From Bacteroidia bacterium (GTDB taxonomy: Bacteria; Bacteroidota; Bacteroidia; Bacteroidales; VadinHA17): a stretch of 7,633 nucleotides of DNA. The notes beneath the pieces were generated by a model. The model was not told the DNA's origin. It did not search any database and worked only from the letters and a program-made list of their open reading frames with translations. Each line of letters begins with the position of its first letter. Positions within the stretch are counted from its first letter, which is position 1. Made by a program: the position numbers and the translations under genes. This document shows positions 1 to 6,305 of the stretch, one piece after another. Location of the stretch: contig JAPLEC010000384.1 of assembly GCA_026391515.1 (NCBI GenBank), positions 1 to 7,633 of the forward strand. The letters run 5' to 3'.

Positions 1-1
1 A

Positions 2-433
2 GGAAATCTATACCGGTCAGTAAATGGTACCGGTAAATTTGAAAAAGGAGCTAATCCTTTCCGGAAAATACAGGATACTGCAGACATATATATCAGGCAT
101 GTTGCTATTCTGCAGAGAAATAATACGCTGTATGTCTTTTATTCAAGGATTGGAGACACTCCTGAACATATTCAATATTCTAAAATACTGCTTTCTGCTG
201 ATTGGAATAAATGGGAATCAACAACTCCTGTTTCAGTTCTTGAACCACTTTTAGATTATGAAGGAGTCAAAAATCCTGTAAAAAAATCTGTTTCAGGCAT
301 TTCGAAAAAACCTGTCAGGGAACTAAGAGATCCGGCGATATTTGAAGAAAATGGGAAGATATATCTTATTTATTCAGTTGCGGGAGAATCAGGATTAGCA
401 ATTGCAGAATTAAGATTGAAAACCAGCAATTAA
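2..433 (+). CDS. Glycoside hydrolase, GH43-like five-bladed propeller, C-terminal part (5' truncated by window edge)
   Basis: An open frame runs from base 2 to a TAA at 431-433 and gives 143 residues with no start codon, so the gene begins outside the window. The C-terminal part carries ELRDPAIFEENGKIYLIYS (residues 107-125) followed by GESGLAIAEL. That is the blade pattern R-D-P-x-(hydrophobic)...G-x-(Y/L)-Y-L-x-Y-S of GH43/GH32-type five-bladed propeller enzymes and related sugar-binding propellers. An earlier blade strand reads NNTLYVFYSRIGDTPEHIQ. By family, such proteins hydrolyse or bind plant or microbial polysaccharide and are usually exported in Bacteroidetes. The catalytic acids that define activity lie mostly upstream and are not visible, so the substrate cannot be called. 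It is convergent with the minus-strand block and looks functionally separate from it. A non-catalytic propeller protein is the main alternative. Confidence 0.75.
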   Translation, partial: GNLYRSVNGTGKFEKGANPFRKIQDTADIYIRHVAILQRNNTLYVFYSRIGDTPEHIQYSKILLSADWNKWESTTPVSVLEPLLDYEGVKNPVKKSVSGISKKPVRELRDPAIFEENGKIYLIYSVAGESGLAIAELRLKTSN

Positions 434-637
434 TGGAATTATATAAAACTACATTAAATGTATTCACTCCTGGTAAATGTGGTCATTTTGTATGGCTTTT
501 GTAATTAGTGCCGCATTTTTTAATCTTAAAATCAAAACGAGCTTTCATACAAAAATCTGTCATATATCCCACTCATAATCAGAGGGTCGTTGGTTCGATC
601 CCATAAAAATCTCATGAATAATATTACATATTATATG
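434..637. other. Convergent intergenic gap
   Basis: This 204-bp AT-rich stretch lies between the ends of two convergent genes. Besides the tRNA-like fragment it holds only weak structure. There is a 9-bp inverted repeat TTTTGTATG (486-494) / CATACAAAA (546-554), and small AT hairpins at 450-462 and 626-638. No GC-rich stem with a T-run was found, so no confident terminator serves either gene. The octamer AAAAATCT occurs on both sides of the tRNA fragment (551-558 and 605-612). No open frame with coding character was seen. Confidence 0.6.
571..602 (+). other. tRNA-Met-like 3'-half fragment (anticodon loop to T loop), possible att scar
   Basis: The 32 bases contain an anticodon loop CTCATAA (CAT anticodon, position 572-578), a 3' anticodon strand, a five-base variable-loop-like GGGTC, and a T arm GTTGG-TTCGATC-CC. 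This is the order and spacing of a CAT-anticodon tRNA (Met type). The 5' half is absent: no D arm is seen upstream, and the bases before the loop do not pair with the 3' anticodon strand. After TTCGATCCC the sequence no longer pairs with the T stem and no acceptor stem or CCA follows. It is therefore a remnant, not a gene. Tyrosine recombinases commonly integrate into the anticodon-to-3' part of tRNA genes and leave such duplicated segments. That origin is inference, since no integrase is in the window. Confidence 0.6.
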
Positions 638-1357
638 TCATTTTGTTTTTGTCGTTAGTTCAGCTACTTCGTTGCCACCTTTAATCATGATTGTCTTAAT
701 GTTGCCGATTCCGGAAGCATAATATTTATGTTCCACCACATCTGGTTCAAGAGGTGTCCATTCTTCTGTCATAATACAATTATTAAATGTCCCATATGGT
801 ACTGTTACTGTTTCAGAAGTACTTATAATTTTCCCAAAATCTTCAGCTTCATTGAACAAGTATTCCTGCCGGTAAGGAATACCTAAAATAGGGGTTCCCG
901 GCATTGCTATGCCAGGCTGAGCTCCATTAACACCGGTTTTCCATGTTCCCGCAGTACTTGATACTTCACCGTCTTCATATTCTTTTGTATCTTCTCCAAA
1001 ATACCAGACATTACCATTTTTATCCTGGGCATACCAATCTAAAGTACTCTCCAGAATATCTCCTTTATCATTTTTAAGGACATCAGTCACAACGATACAT
1101 TTAACCCCAATTATTCTCAATGTATCAGTTGTAACTGTGACTTCATTAACCTCATTCCCTTCATCAGTCTGTTCCTGGTAAGTGTATATAGTCCCTGGTA
1201 CCAATGGCATAAATGGATTTGTAACAGAGTCAACAAAGTCAACCGGATTGATTATTGGTAAATAAAACTCATCCGGGATTCTTTCAATATCATCTTTTTT
1301 ACATGAAAATAACAACCCAACTAGTAAAATGCTAATTGCTAAGTATTTTCCATTCAT
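638..1357 (-). CDS. Putative surface-exposed lipoprotein of unknown function
   Basis: 239 residues, ATG start at 1357, TGA stop. The N-terminus is a lipoprotein signal peptide: a short basic start, a hydrophobic run, then LLFSC with the lipidated Cys at residue 19. The residues after Cys are K-K-D-D-I, which fits the Bacteroidetes lipoprotein export signal X-K-(D/E)2-X and predicts display on the outer face of the outer membrane. The mature part has no transmembrane segment and looks like a beta-rich domain: FMPLVPGTIYTYQE near residue 49, an aromatic stretch LDWYAQDKNGNVWYFGEDT in the middle, and VPYGTFNNC near the C-terminus. I recognise this as the pattern of a conserved hypothetical family but cannot assign a function. 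The gene lies 97 bp downstream of the outer-membrane barrel gene on the same strand, so it may work with it. No Shine-Dalgarno is visible, and the A-rich leader is normal for this phylum. Confidence 0.8.
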   Translation of the reverse strand: MNGKYLAISILLVGLLFSCKKDDIERIPDEFYLPIINPVDFVDSVTNPFMPLVPGTIYTYQEQTDEGNEVNEVTVTTDTLRIIGVKCIVVTDVLKNDKGDILESTLDWYAQDKNGNVWYFGEDTKEYEDGEVSSTAGTWKTGVNGAQPGIAMPGTPILGIPYRQEYLFNEAEDFGKIISTSETVTVPYGTFNNCIMTEEWTPLEPDVVEHKYYASGIGNIKTIMIKGGNEVAELTTKTK

Positions 1358-1421
1358 ATTAGTGTTTTTTAGAGTTAAACTATTTATTATAAGTTACAAA
1401 GAAAAATCAATAGATATTCTC

Positions 1422-1449
1422 AAGTTTATCAGCCAGTTTAAATAAACTT
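1422..1449 (-). terminator. Weak AT-rich hairpin after the barrel gene
   Basis: AAGTTTAT (1422-1429) and ATAAACTT (1442-1449) form a perfect 8-bp stem with a 12-base loop, starting a few bases after the TAA at 1455-1457. There is no T-run on the minus strand after the stem and the stem is nearly all AT, so termination would be weak at best. It could instead be an mRNA 3' structure or chance. Confidence 0.25.
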
Positions 1450-1454
1450 ACAAA

Positions 1455-3887
1455 TTATAGTTTATTATCGTACTCCAGTTCTTTCTTCTTCTGGTTTCCA
1501 AATGTATACGTAAATCCGGCATAGATAACGCGTGAACTGCGTCTCCTTACAATTTTCTCATACAGTTCCGGTGTATCGACAAGAGATTTGCTTTTAAGCG
1601 AATTAAACACATCTGAAACTGTAACTATGAGTGCCAGTTTTCTTTTGAATAACTCCTGCTTAAATCCGGTATTTATGACAAATGAAGATAACTGCTTTCC
1701 CTGTGGTGTAAGAGTTTCGGCTACATAGCTGGAAGTGATCTGGAATACTGTGCTCTTTGACAAATTAATTCCTGCACTAAGATTTGCGCTCCATGCAATA
1801 ATTGACTTCTTTTTACTGTAACCGAGATTTGAAGCATCAATAGTATTATAAAACGTGTTAGTACTCAGATTTATATTTGCGACGTCTCCGATTGCTGTTG
1901 AAAGAATCAGTTCCAGCCCTGCAGAATTGCTTTTTGTAAGGTTTTCACGTGTGGTAACCTTAATGGTGTCGTGAAGGAAACTTGTAATATCAGTCATTCC
2001 ATTATAAGTGTAACGGTAATAAACTGTTGAAAGGAATGTTGTTTTATTCTTCTTGTACTGGTAACCAAATTCTACAGAATGAACATCGGCAGGCTTAAGA
2101 TGAGGGTTTCCGATGCGCAGATTATATGGATCAGCATACTCAGGGAACGGATTCATCTCATCACCCTCAGGACGACGGATCCGGTGGCTGTAATTCAGCT
2201 GCAACTCATTTGCTTCGGATAGCTTGTAAGCGAGGTGCAATGAGGGATAAATCCTGAAGTAACTGTTTTTAACAACGGTATCAGTTGTAACCTGATTGGC
2301 ATTTAAAAATGCCTGTTCTGCTCTAAGTCCTGCAAGAAAACCGAACTTTCCAAGTTCCATCTCATATGTTCCGTACAGTACATGTATGTATTCTTTATAA
2401 ATAAACTGATTTGATTTCTCAGTATCTTTTATCCACTGACTCGTGAGCTGGTCATAAGATTCACCGAAGAAATTCATATCACTTTTTATCGACTCAAGTA
2501 AATACCCTGCTTCAATTTTAATATCCTCAGCAATCGGATTTACATACTCCACTGAGAACTGTGATTCGTTATCTCCCTGTTTAATAAGTGTATTATCATA
2601 AGTTGGTGACATAACAGGTATACGAAAAGTGTTTGTGTAATGGTTATCTTCCTGTTCTTTCGAAAATGAAGCTGTATAATCGACAGTAAGCTCATGATCT
2701 TCTTTTGCAAAAGAATGAGTATAATTAGCATTTAACTCCAGATCCTTTTCAAATTCCGGATCCTTGCGTGAACAATCGTAATCTTTTGTTATTGTAAGGT
2801 CAGTGCCCTGCCACAGATTTGCATCATTCGCATTACGAATAAAATCACGATAATTATAACTGCCTGTAACTCCAATTGTGTTATGACTGTTGATTTTATA
2901 ATCAGCGCCTGTTTGAAAAATATGCGAAAGAGGTCGTGAATGGTCGCTGGAAATAATATGTGTATAAGTAACAGTATCCGTATTCAGTTTGAAATGTTCG
3001 CGATAATCATCGTTATATCTCAGGCGGTCATCCTGCCGGATGCTGTAGCTTCCGAAAACATTAATTTTGCCGGGATTGTAGTTTAATGAAAAGCTGCCGT
3101 TGTAACGTTTGTCATTCCCGGCATTCATAGATATCAGTCCATTCAATCCAAGGTTTTTATCTTTTTTAAGAACAATATTTATAATACCTGAGGTACCATC
3201 AGGTTTGTACTTGGCTGAGGGGTTGGTTATAATCTCAATCTTTTCAATTGAGCTCGCAGGCATTTGTTGAAGAACTGCTGCCCTGTTAGCACCCATCAGA
3301 GCCGAAGGTTTGCCGTTTATAAGGAACATAACGTTGCCTGAGCCCCTGAGACTGACATTGCCATCTATATCAACCTGAACTGATGGCACATTCTGGAGTA
3401 ATTCGCTGACCGATCCGGTTTTACTCATAACATCCTGTCCCACATTAAAAGTTTTACGGTCTATCGAATTTACAAATGTTGATCGTTGTGCCGTAACTGA
3501 AACTTCTCCTAGAGCCGCCGTTGATTCAGCAATATATAATTTCCCGAGGTTCAGTTTACTTTGCTTCGAATTTAAGGTAAAAACAGGTGTTTCAATCTTA
3601 TCGAAACCAATAAAACTATAAATTACTTTGTACTCACCAAATTCCAGTTTATCAAAAGTAAATTCCCCTTTCCTTCCCGTAACAGTGCCCATAAACCTTT
3701 TGCTGTAAGTATTGCTCCTGAAGATTACATTAGCAAACTCCAGAGGTTTGTTTGATGTTTTTTCGAATATGAAGCCAGATACGCTCCCCTGCCCCTGCTG
3801 CTGGGCGGAAAGGTTTGTAACACTTAACCATATAAAAATTAAAACAGTAAAAAATTTTGTAGTTTTAGTCATTTTATTAATAAACAT
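1455..3887 (-). CDS. TonB-dependent receptor-like outer membrane beta-barrel protein
   Basis: 810 residues, TAA stop. A signal peptide ends near NLSA-QQQG (cleavage after about residue 28). An alternative ATG at residue 6 (3872) gives a more typical signal peptide, MTKTTKFF..., and neither start has a clear ribosome site. Domains in order: a carboxypeptidase-regulatory-like beta-sandwich (about 34-118, with SGFIFEKTSNKPLEFANV); a plug domain (about 125-242, with LGEVSVTAQR, LLQNVPSVQVDIDGNVSLRG, FLINGKPS and PDGTSGIINIVLKK); and a barrel to near the C-terminus ending in strand VIYAGFTYTFG plus a short charged tail. The plug-barrel form and 810-residue length fit the non-SusC 'outer membrane beta-barrel family' receptors of Bacteroidetes rather than SusC (about 1000 residues with a SusD partner), and no SusD lies beside it. 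It should sit in the outer membrane and take up or bind an unknown ligand, perhaps using TonB energy. No TonB box was identified with confidence. Confidence 0.9.
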   Translation of the reverse strand: MFINKMTKTTKFFTVLIFIWLSVTNLSAQQQGQGSVSGFIFEKTSNKPLEFANVIFRSNTYSKRFMGTVTGRKGEFTFDKLEFGEYKVIYSFIGFDKIETPVFTLNSKQSKLNLGKLYIAESTAALGEVSVTAQRSTFVNSIDRKTFNVGQDVMSKTGSVSELLQNVPSVQVDIDGNVSLRGSGNVMFLINGKPSALMGANRAAVLQQMPASSIEKIEIITNPSAKYKPDGTSGIINIVLKKDKNLGLNGLISMNAGNDKRYNGSFSLNYNPGKINVFGSYSIRQDDRLRYNDDYREHFKLNTDTVTYTHIISSDHSRPLSHIFQTGADYKINSHNTIGVTGSYNYRDFIRNANDANLWQGTDLTITKDYDCSRKDPEFEKDLELNANYTHSFAKEDHELTVDYTASFSKEQEDNHYTNTFRIPVMSPTYDNTLIKQGDNESQFSVEYVNPIAEDIKIEAGYLLESIKSDMNFFGESYDQLTSQWIKDTEKSNQFIYKEYIHVLYGTYEMELGKFGFLAGLRAEQAFLNANQVTTDTVVKNSYFRIYPSLHLAYKLSEANELQLNYSHRIRRPEGDEMNPFPEYADPYNLRIGNPHLKPADVHSVEFGYQYKKNKTTFLSTVYYRYTYNGMTDITSFLHDTIKVTTRENLTKSNSAGLELILSTAIGDVANINLSTNTFYNTIDASNLGYSKKKSIIAWSANLSAGINLSKSTVFQITSSYVAETLTPQGKQLSSFVINTGFKQELFKRKLALIVTVSDVFNSLKSKSLVDTPELYEKIVRRRSSRVIYAGFTYTFGNQKKKELEYDNKL

Positions 3888-3893
3888 TTTAAA

Positions 3894-3906
3894 TTCACCG
3901 ACAAAA
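3894..3906 (-). promoter_or_regulatory. Possible control site before the barrel gene
   Basis: On the minus strand, 7 bases before the barrel gene's ATG at 3887, the sequence TTTTGTCGGTGAA follows a TTATTTC run. It resembles the palindrome TTTTGCCGGCAAAA at the PepSY-like gene (10 of 14 positions match by hand when extended by one base). The upstream bases fit the TAnnTTTG box only poorly. A gene placed after a strong terminator needs a promoter in this 50-bp gap, which is why the site is recorded. Confidence 0.25.
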
Positions 3907-3937
3907 GAAATAAATGATTCTGTAGAAATTTGGAATA

Positions 3938-3966
3938 AAAAATCCGGACCAGTAATCCGGATTTTT
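3938..3966 (-). terminator. Strong intrinsic terminator after the PepSY-like gene
   Basis: AAAAATCCGGA (3938-3948) and TCCGGATTTTT (3956-3966) form a perfect 11-bp stem with a 7-base loop. On the minus strand the stem begins 23 bases after the stop of the PepSY-like gene and runs into a T-rich tail, the classic form of a Rho-independent terminator. It would work for the minus strand and separates this gene from the barrel gene, which must then have its own promoter or rely on readthrough. The stem is symmetric, but no plus-strand gene would use it. Confidence 0.8.
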
Positions 3967-3989
3967 CGTTGAAATCTATGTCACTATTA

Positions 3990-4997
3990 TTATTTTAATT
4001 CTTCTTTCTCTTGTTCTTCTTTTTCATTTTCTTCTTTTACTACACCTGCTTTTTTAATCACCTTCCCGGTATTGTCAATAACAACCTCAACGGATTTCTC
4101 ACCATTTTTCAGGCCTATTTCAAAACCCTTGATCTCCGGTGTTTCATAAATCTCGATCAGGCTTTTTGTAAATCCTGCAAATTCAGTATTCAAAGTATTT
4201 AAGACTACTGCCGGAAGTTCTTTTTCAGTGATCACTGTTTCAGTACAGGTCCAGACGGGGGAAACGTCAAAGGATGCCGACATTTTCTTTCCGTTCATTG
4301 TGAATTCTGCTTCCCATTCGCTTTCTGACTCACTTCCCCATTTCACTTCTGTTGCTCCGGGGAATTTCTGATTAAAAGTAGTTAAAAATTTCTCCGGGAC
4401 TTTTAATTCTTCCTTTTCACTTACTTCTTTTAATTCTCCCTTTTCATCGGCTTCTTTTAATTCTTCCCCTTCACCTTTTTCTTTTAATTCTTTCTTTTCA
4501 CCGGCTTCGTCCGATTCATTTTCTTCTTTCTCTTTTTTCTCACTTACAGCTTCTTCTTTCTTCTTATCTGATGATTCTTTCTTTAAAACTGTCCCTTCAG
4601 TGCTGATAATAACTGTCATTTCTTTCTCTTTGTTTTTAAGTGCAATTTCAAATCCTTTCATTTCTGGATTTTCAATCGTTGAGCTTTCTCCAGTTTCAAA
4701 TCCCGGGAACTCACTTTTCAAAGTATTTGTTACTGCTGATGGCAGCTCTTCAGCGCTGACTTCTGCTTCGGTTTCCAGCCATTTGCCGGTATTATCAAAA
4801 CAGGCAGACATCTCTTTCCCGTTAATTATAAATTCAGCTTCCCACTCATTGGCTTCCTCAGAATCCCATTTAACAGCTTTGGCATCAGCGAATTTCTGAG
4901 AAAACTCCTTTTTGACATTTTCAGGAGGATTCTTTTGAGAGCATGATGAAAAAAAGATTATTGGAAATAATGCGATAAGAACAAAAAAGTTTTTCAT
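3990..4997 (-). CDS. Lipoprotein with two PepSY-like domains joined by a charged repeat linker
   Basis: 335 residues, ATG at 4997, TAA stop. The signal peptide ends in FSSC with lipidated Cys19. The following S-Q-K-N lacks the surface-export motif, so a periplasm-facing anchor is more likely. Residues 32-140 and 208-316 are two copies of one domain. They align without gaps and are identical at about 57 of 109 positions by hand count. Shared landmarks are QKF...VKW, EWEAEF, NGK-x-MSA-x-FD, ELP, KGFEI-x-LKN and G-x-V-x-KK. These fit the Bacteroidetes PepSY-like family (described as beta-lactamase-inhibitor-like). The linker (141-200) is almost all Lys/Glu and includes four exact 9-residue units, and the C-terminus ends in the same EKEELK motif. 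Its place directly after a two-component pair suggests a target or modulator of that system. The ligand is unknown. Confidence 0.85.
   Translation of the reverse strand: MKNFFVLIALFPIIFFSSCSQKNPPENVKKEFSQKFADAKAVKWDSEEANEWEAEFIINGKEMSACFDNTGKWLETEAEVSAEELPSAVTNTLKSEFPGFETGESSTIENPEMKGFEIALKNKEKEMTVIISTEGTVLKKESSDKKKEEAVSEKKEKEENESDEAGEKKELKEKGEGEELKEADEKGELKEVSEKEELKVPEKFLTTFNQKFPGATEVKWGSESESEWEAEFTMNGKKMSASFDVSPVWTCTETVITEKELPAVVLNTLNTEFAGFTKSLIEIYETPEIKGFEIGLKNGEKSVEVVIDNTGKVIKKAGVVKEENEKEEQEKEELK
4401..4508 (-). repeat. Four tandem 27-bp units encoding a 9-residue repeat
   Basis: Residues 164-199 of the PepSY-like protein split exactly into EAGEKKELK, EKGEGEELK, EADEKGELK and EVSEKEELK, that is 4 x 27 bp. 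Every unit starts with Glu and ends in E-L-K. At the DNA level each unit carries the plus-strand core TTTTAATTC. The segment is probably a flexible or helical charged spacer between the two globular domains. The tandem DNA could change length by replication slippage without breaking the frame. Confidence 0.85.
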
Positions 4998-5013
4998 ATA
5001 ATTTGATTTTTAG

Positions 5014-5027
5014 TTTTGCCGGCAAAA
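5014..5027. promoter_or_regulatory. 14-bp perfect palindrome at the PepSY-like gene promoter
   Basis: TTTTGCCGGCAAAA is a perfect 14-bp inverted repeat with no spacer, 16 bases upstream of the ATG at 4997. It overlaps the end of the -7 box (5023-5030) and the expected transcription start, a position where a bound dimer would block transcription. The protein that would bind is unknown. OmpR-family regulators usually bind direct repeats, so the neighbouring regulator is not the obvious candidate. Confidence 0.45.
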
Positions 5028-5030
5028 ATA
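5023..5030 (-). promoter_or_regulatory. Candidate -7 box (TAnnTTTG) for the PepSY-like gene
   Basis: The minus strand reads TATTTTTG, matching the Bacteroidetes housekeeping -7 consensus TAnnTTTG, within the 60-bp gap after the kinase gene. No clear -33 TTTG is seen at the usual spacing, so the promoter may be weak or activator-dependent. It would allow the lipoprotein to be transcribed separately from the two-component genes. Confidence 0.45.
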
Positions 5031-5057
5031 ATATACAATTCTGTAAAGATTTTGTAT

Positions 5058-6305
5058 TTAAAATCCAACTATGAATTTATGCTGACCATCCTCATATACA
5101 TAATTGATCTTCCATCTGTTAAGAGTGCAGATCTCTTTAACAATAGACAAACCAAGCCCAAGGGATTCAGATGATTTATTGATTTTAAAAAATCTTTCAA
5201 AGAGTTTTGATGATGGAACAGGAAAAGGGACACCGGAATTTGAGATTTCCAGGTTATTCTTATTCAGTTTTATACTAATTATTCCTCTTGTAATACAATG
5301 TTTTACAGCATTCCCAACAAGATTTATAACCATTGATTCTGCAAGTAAAAAGTTTGTTTTAAGAAAACAATTCGGTTCAATCTCTTTTTTGAGAAAGAGT
5401 GACTTCACATTAATATGATCCTCAAATAATTTTACTTTTTCCTCGAGAAGTTCTGATAGATTTATTGCTCTTTTTTCCGGAAACTGATCATTGGCTATTT
5501 TAGCAAGCAGCAATAATGTCTGAGTAAGTTTTGAAATCCGCTGAACTGAAGAATAGGCAGATTTAATCAGCTCAGCCTGATCTTTCTTCAAATCCGGATA
5601 TTGCATCATAGTCTCAAGCTTGGACTGGATAACTGCCAGGGGAGTCTGAATTTCATGAGATGCATCTTCCGTAAATCGCTTAAGTGACTGATAATCTGAA
5701 ATTACCTTTGATGTCAGATTTTCCAGGGTTTTATTAAGTTCAATAAATTCGTCAATCTTCGTTTCATGCTGCAGTTTAAAGTCAGGCATATCCTGGGAAA
5801 ATCCTTTGAGATTATCAAGAGTATTATAAAAGGGCTGCCAGAGTTTAAGGGAGAGTCTTTTATTAATAAAGTACAGGCCGATATTCAGAAGGACAAATAC
5901 CACACCAATGGCAATTATAATCGTCATTAACAAATCACCCTTTTCCAGTAAAGTGTCCCTGACTACTACAAGGTACATATGCCCTTTTATTGGAACAACT
6001 GAACTGATTTGCCTGAACGGAATATTTTCTTCCTCATTAACATCAAAAATAAGAGTATCAATAGATATAACAGGCTGTTCCGTCTGACCTGGAACTTCTT
6101 GAACTTCCACAAACGGGTAAAAATGTGGAACAGAACCATCTTTTTCAATATTACTGATGACTGACATCCTGTCGGACATTAATTTTTCATTCAGTTGTTC
6201 TTCAAAAATGAACGATAGAACAAAATAGATTACTACACCGGAGACAATAAATGCTAAAGCTGAAATGAAAAAATAAGTTCTGCTGGTCTTTTTAAGAAGC
6301 CTCAT
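5058..6305 (-). CDS. Membrane sensor histidine kinase of a two-component system
   Basis: 415 residues, ATG at 6305 overlapping the regulator's TGA by 4 bp (ATGA), which indicates translational coupling. Order: transmembrane helix 1 (about 12-34), an extracytoplasmic sensor loop of about 90 residues (35-124), transmembrane helix 2 (about 125-147), a linker region, a HisKA dimerisation domain with the H box FTEDASHEIQTPL (phosphorylated His217), and an ATPase domain. In the ATPase domain the N box is INLVGNAVKH (Asn332), the F box is LFERFFK (369-374) and the G2 box is LGLGLSIVKEI (382-392). The G1 region reads ISNSG (354-358), so the usual Asp of D-x-G-x-G is replaced. The protein should sense an envelope signal and phosphorylate the adjoining regulator. 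The signal cannot be told from the loop, which shows no recognisable domain and lacks Cys or His clusters. Confidence 0.93.
   Translation of the reverse strand: MRLLKKTSRTYFFISALAFIVSGVVIYFVLSFIFEEQLNEKLMSDRMSVISNIEKDGSVPHFYPFVEVQEVPGQTEQPVISIDTLIFDVNEEENIPFRQISSVVPIKGHMYLVVVRDTLLEKGDLLMTIIIAIGVVFVLLNIGLYFINKRLSLKLWQPFYNTLDNLKGFSQDMPDFKLQHETKIDEFIELNKTLENLTSKVISDYQSLKRFTEDASHEIQTPLAVIQSKLETMMQYPDLKKDQAELIKSAYSSVQRISKLTQTLLLLAKIANDQFPEKRAINLSELLEEKVKLFEDHINVKSLFLKKEIEPNCFLKTNFLLAESMVINLVGNAVKHCITRGIISIKLNKNNLEISNSGVPFPVPSSKLFERFFKINKSSESLGLGLSIVKEICTLNRWKINYVYEDGQHKFIVGF

Noticed and set aside
24..254. Plus-strand 76-residue open frame
   Set aside because: It overlaps the propeller reading frame that runs from 2 to 433 and its sequence has no family resemblance. 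It is an out-of-frame shadow.
486..554. Inverted repeat TTTTGTATG / CATACAAAA as a terminator
   Set aside because: The arms are 51 bases apart, AT-rich and lack a T-run, so a functional hairpin is not supported.
505..620. Complete tRNA gene
   Set aside because: No D arm or 5' acceptor strand was found before the anticodon loop, and the T stem and acceptor stem are incomplete after it. Only the 3'-half fragment is supported.
626..638. ACATA-TTA-TATGT hairpin as a terminator for the lipoprotein gene
   Set aside because: It has five AT pairs only and overlaps the stop codon, so it is too weak to call.
3712..3972. Plus-strand 86-residue open frame
   Set aside because: It is antisense to the start of the barrel gene and runs through its leader and the terminator, with no recognisable protein pattern.
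4600..4899. Plus-strand 99-residue Ser-rich open frame
   Set aside because: It is antisense to the PepSY-like domain, and its Ser/Phe-rich composition is the mirror of Glu/Lys codons.
5104..5418. Plus-strand 104-residue open frame
   Set aside because: It lies antisense to the kinase ATPase domain, whose motifs are intact on the minus strand.
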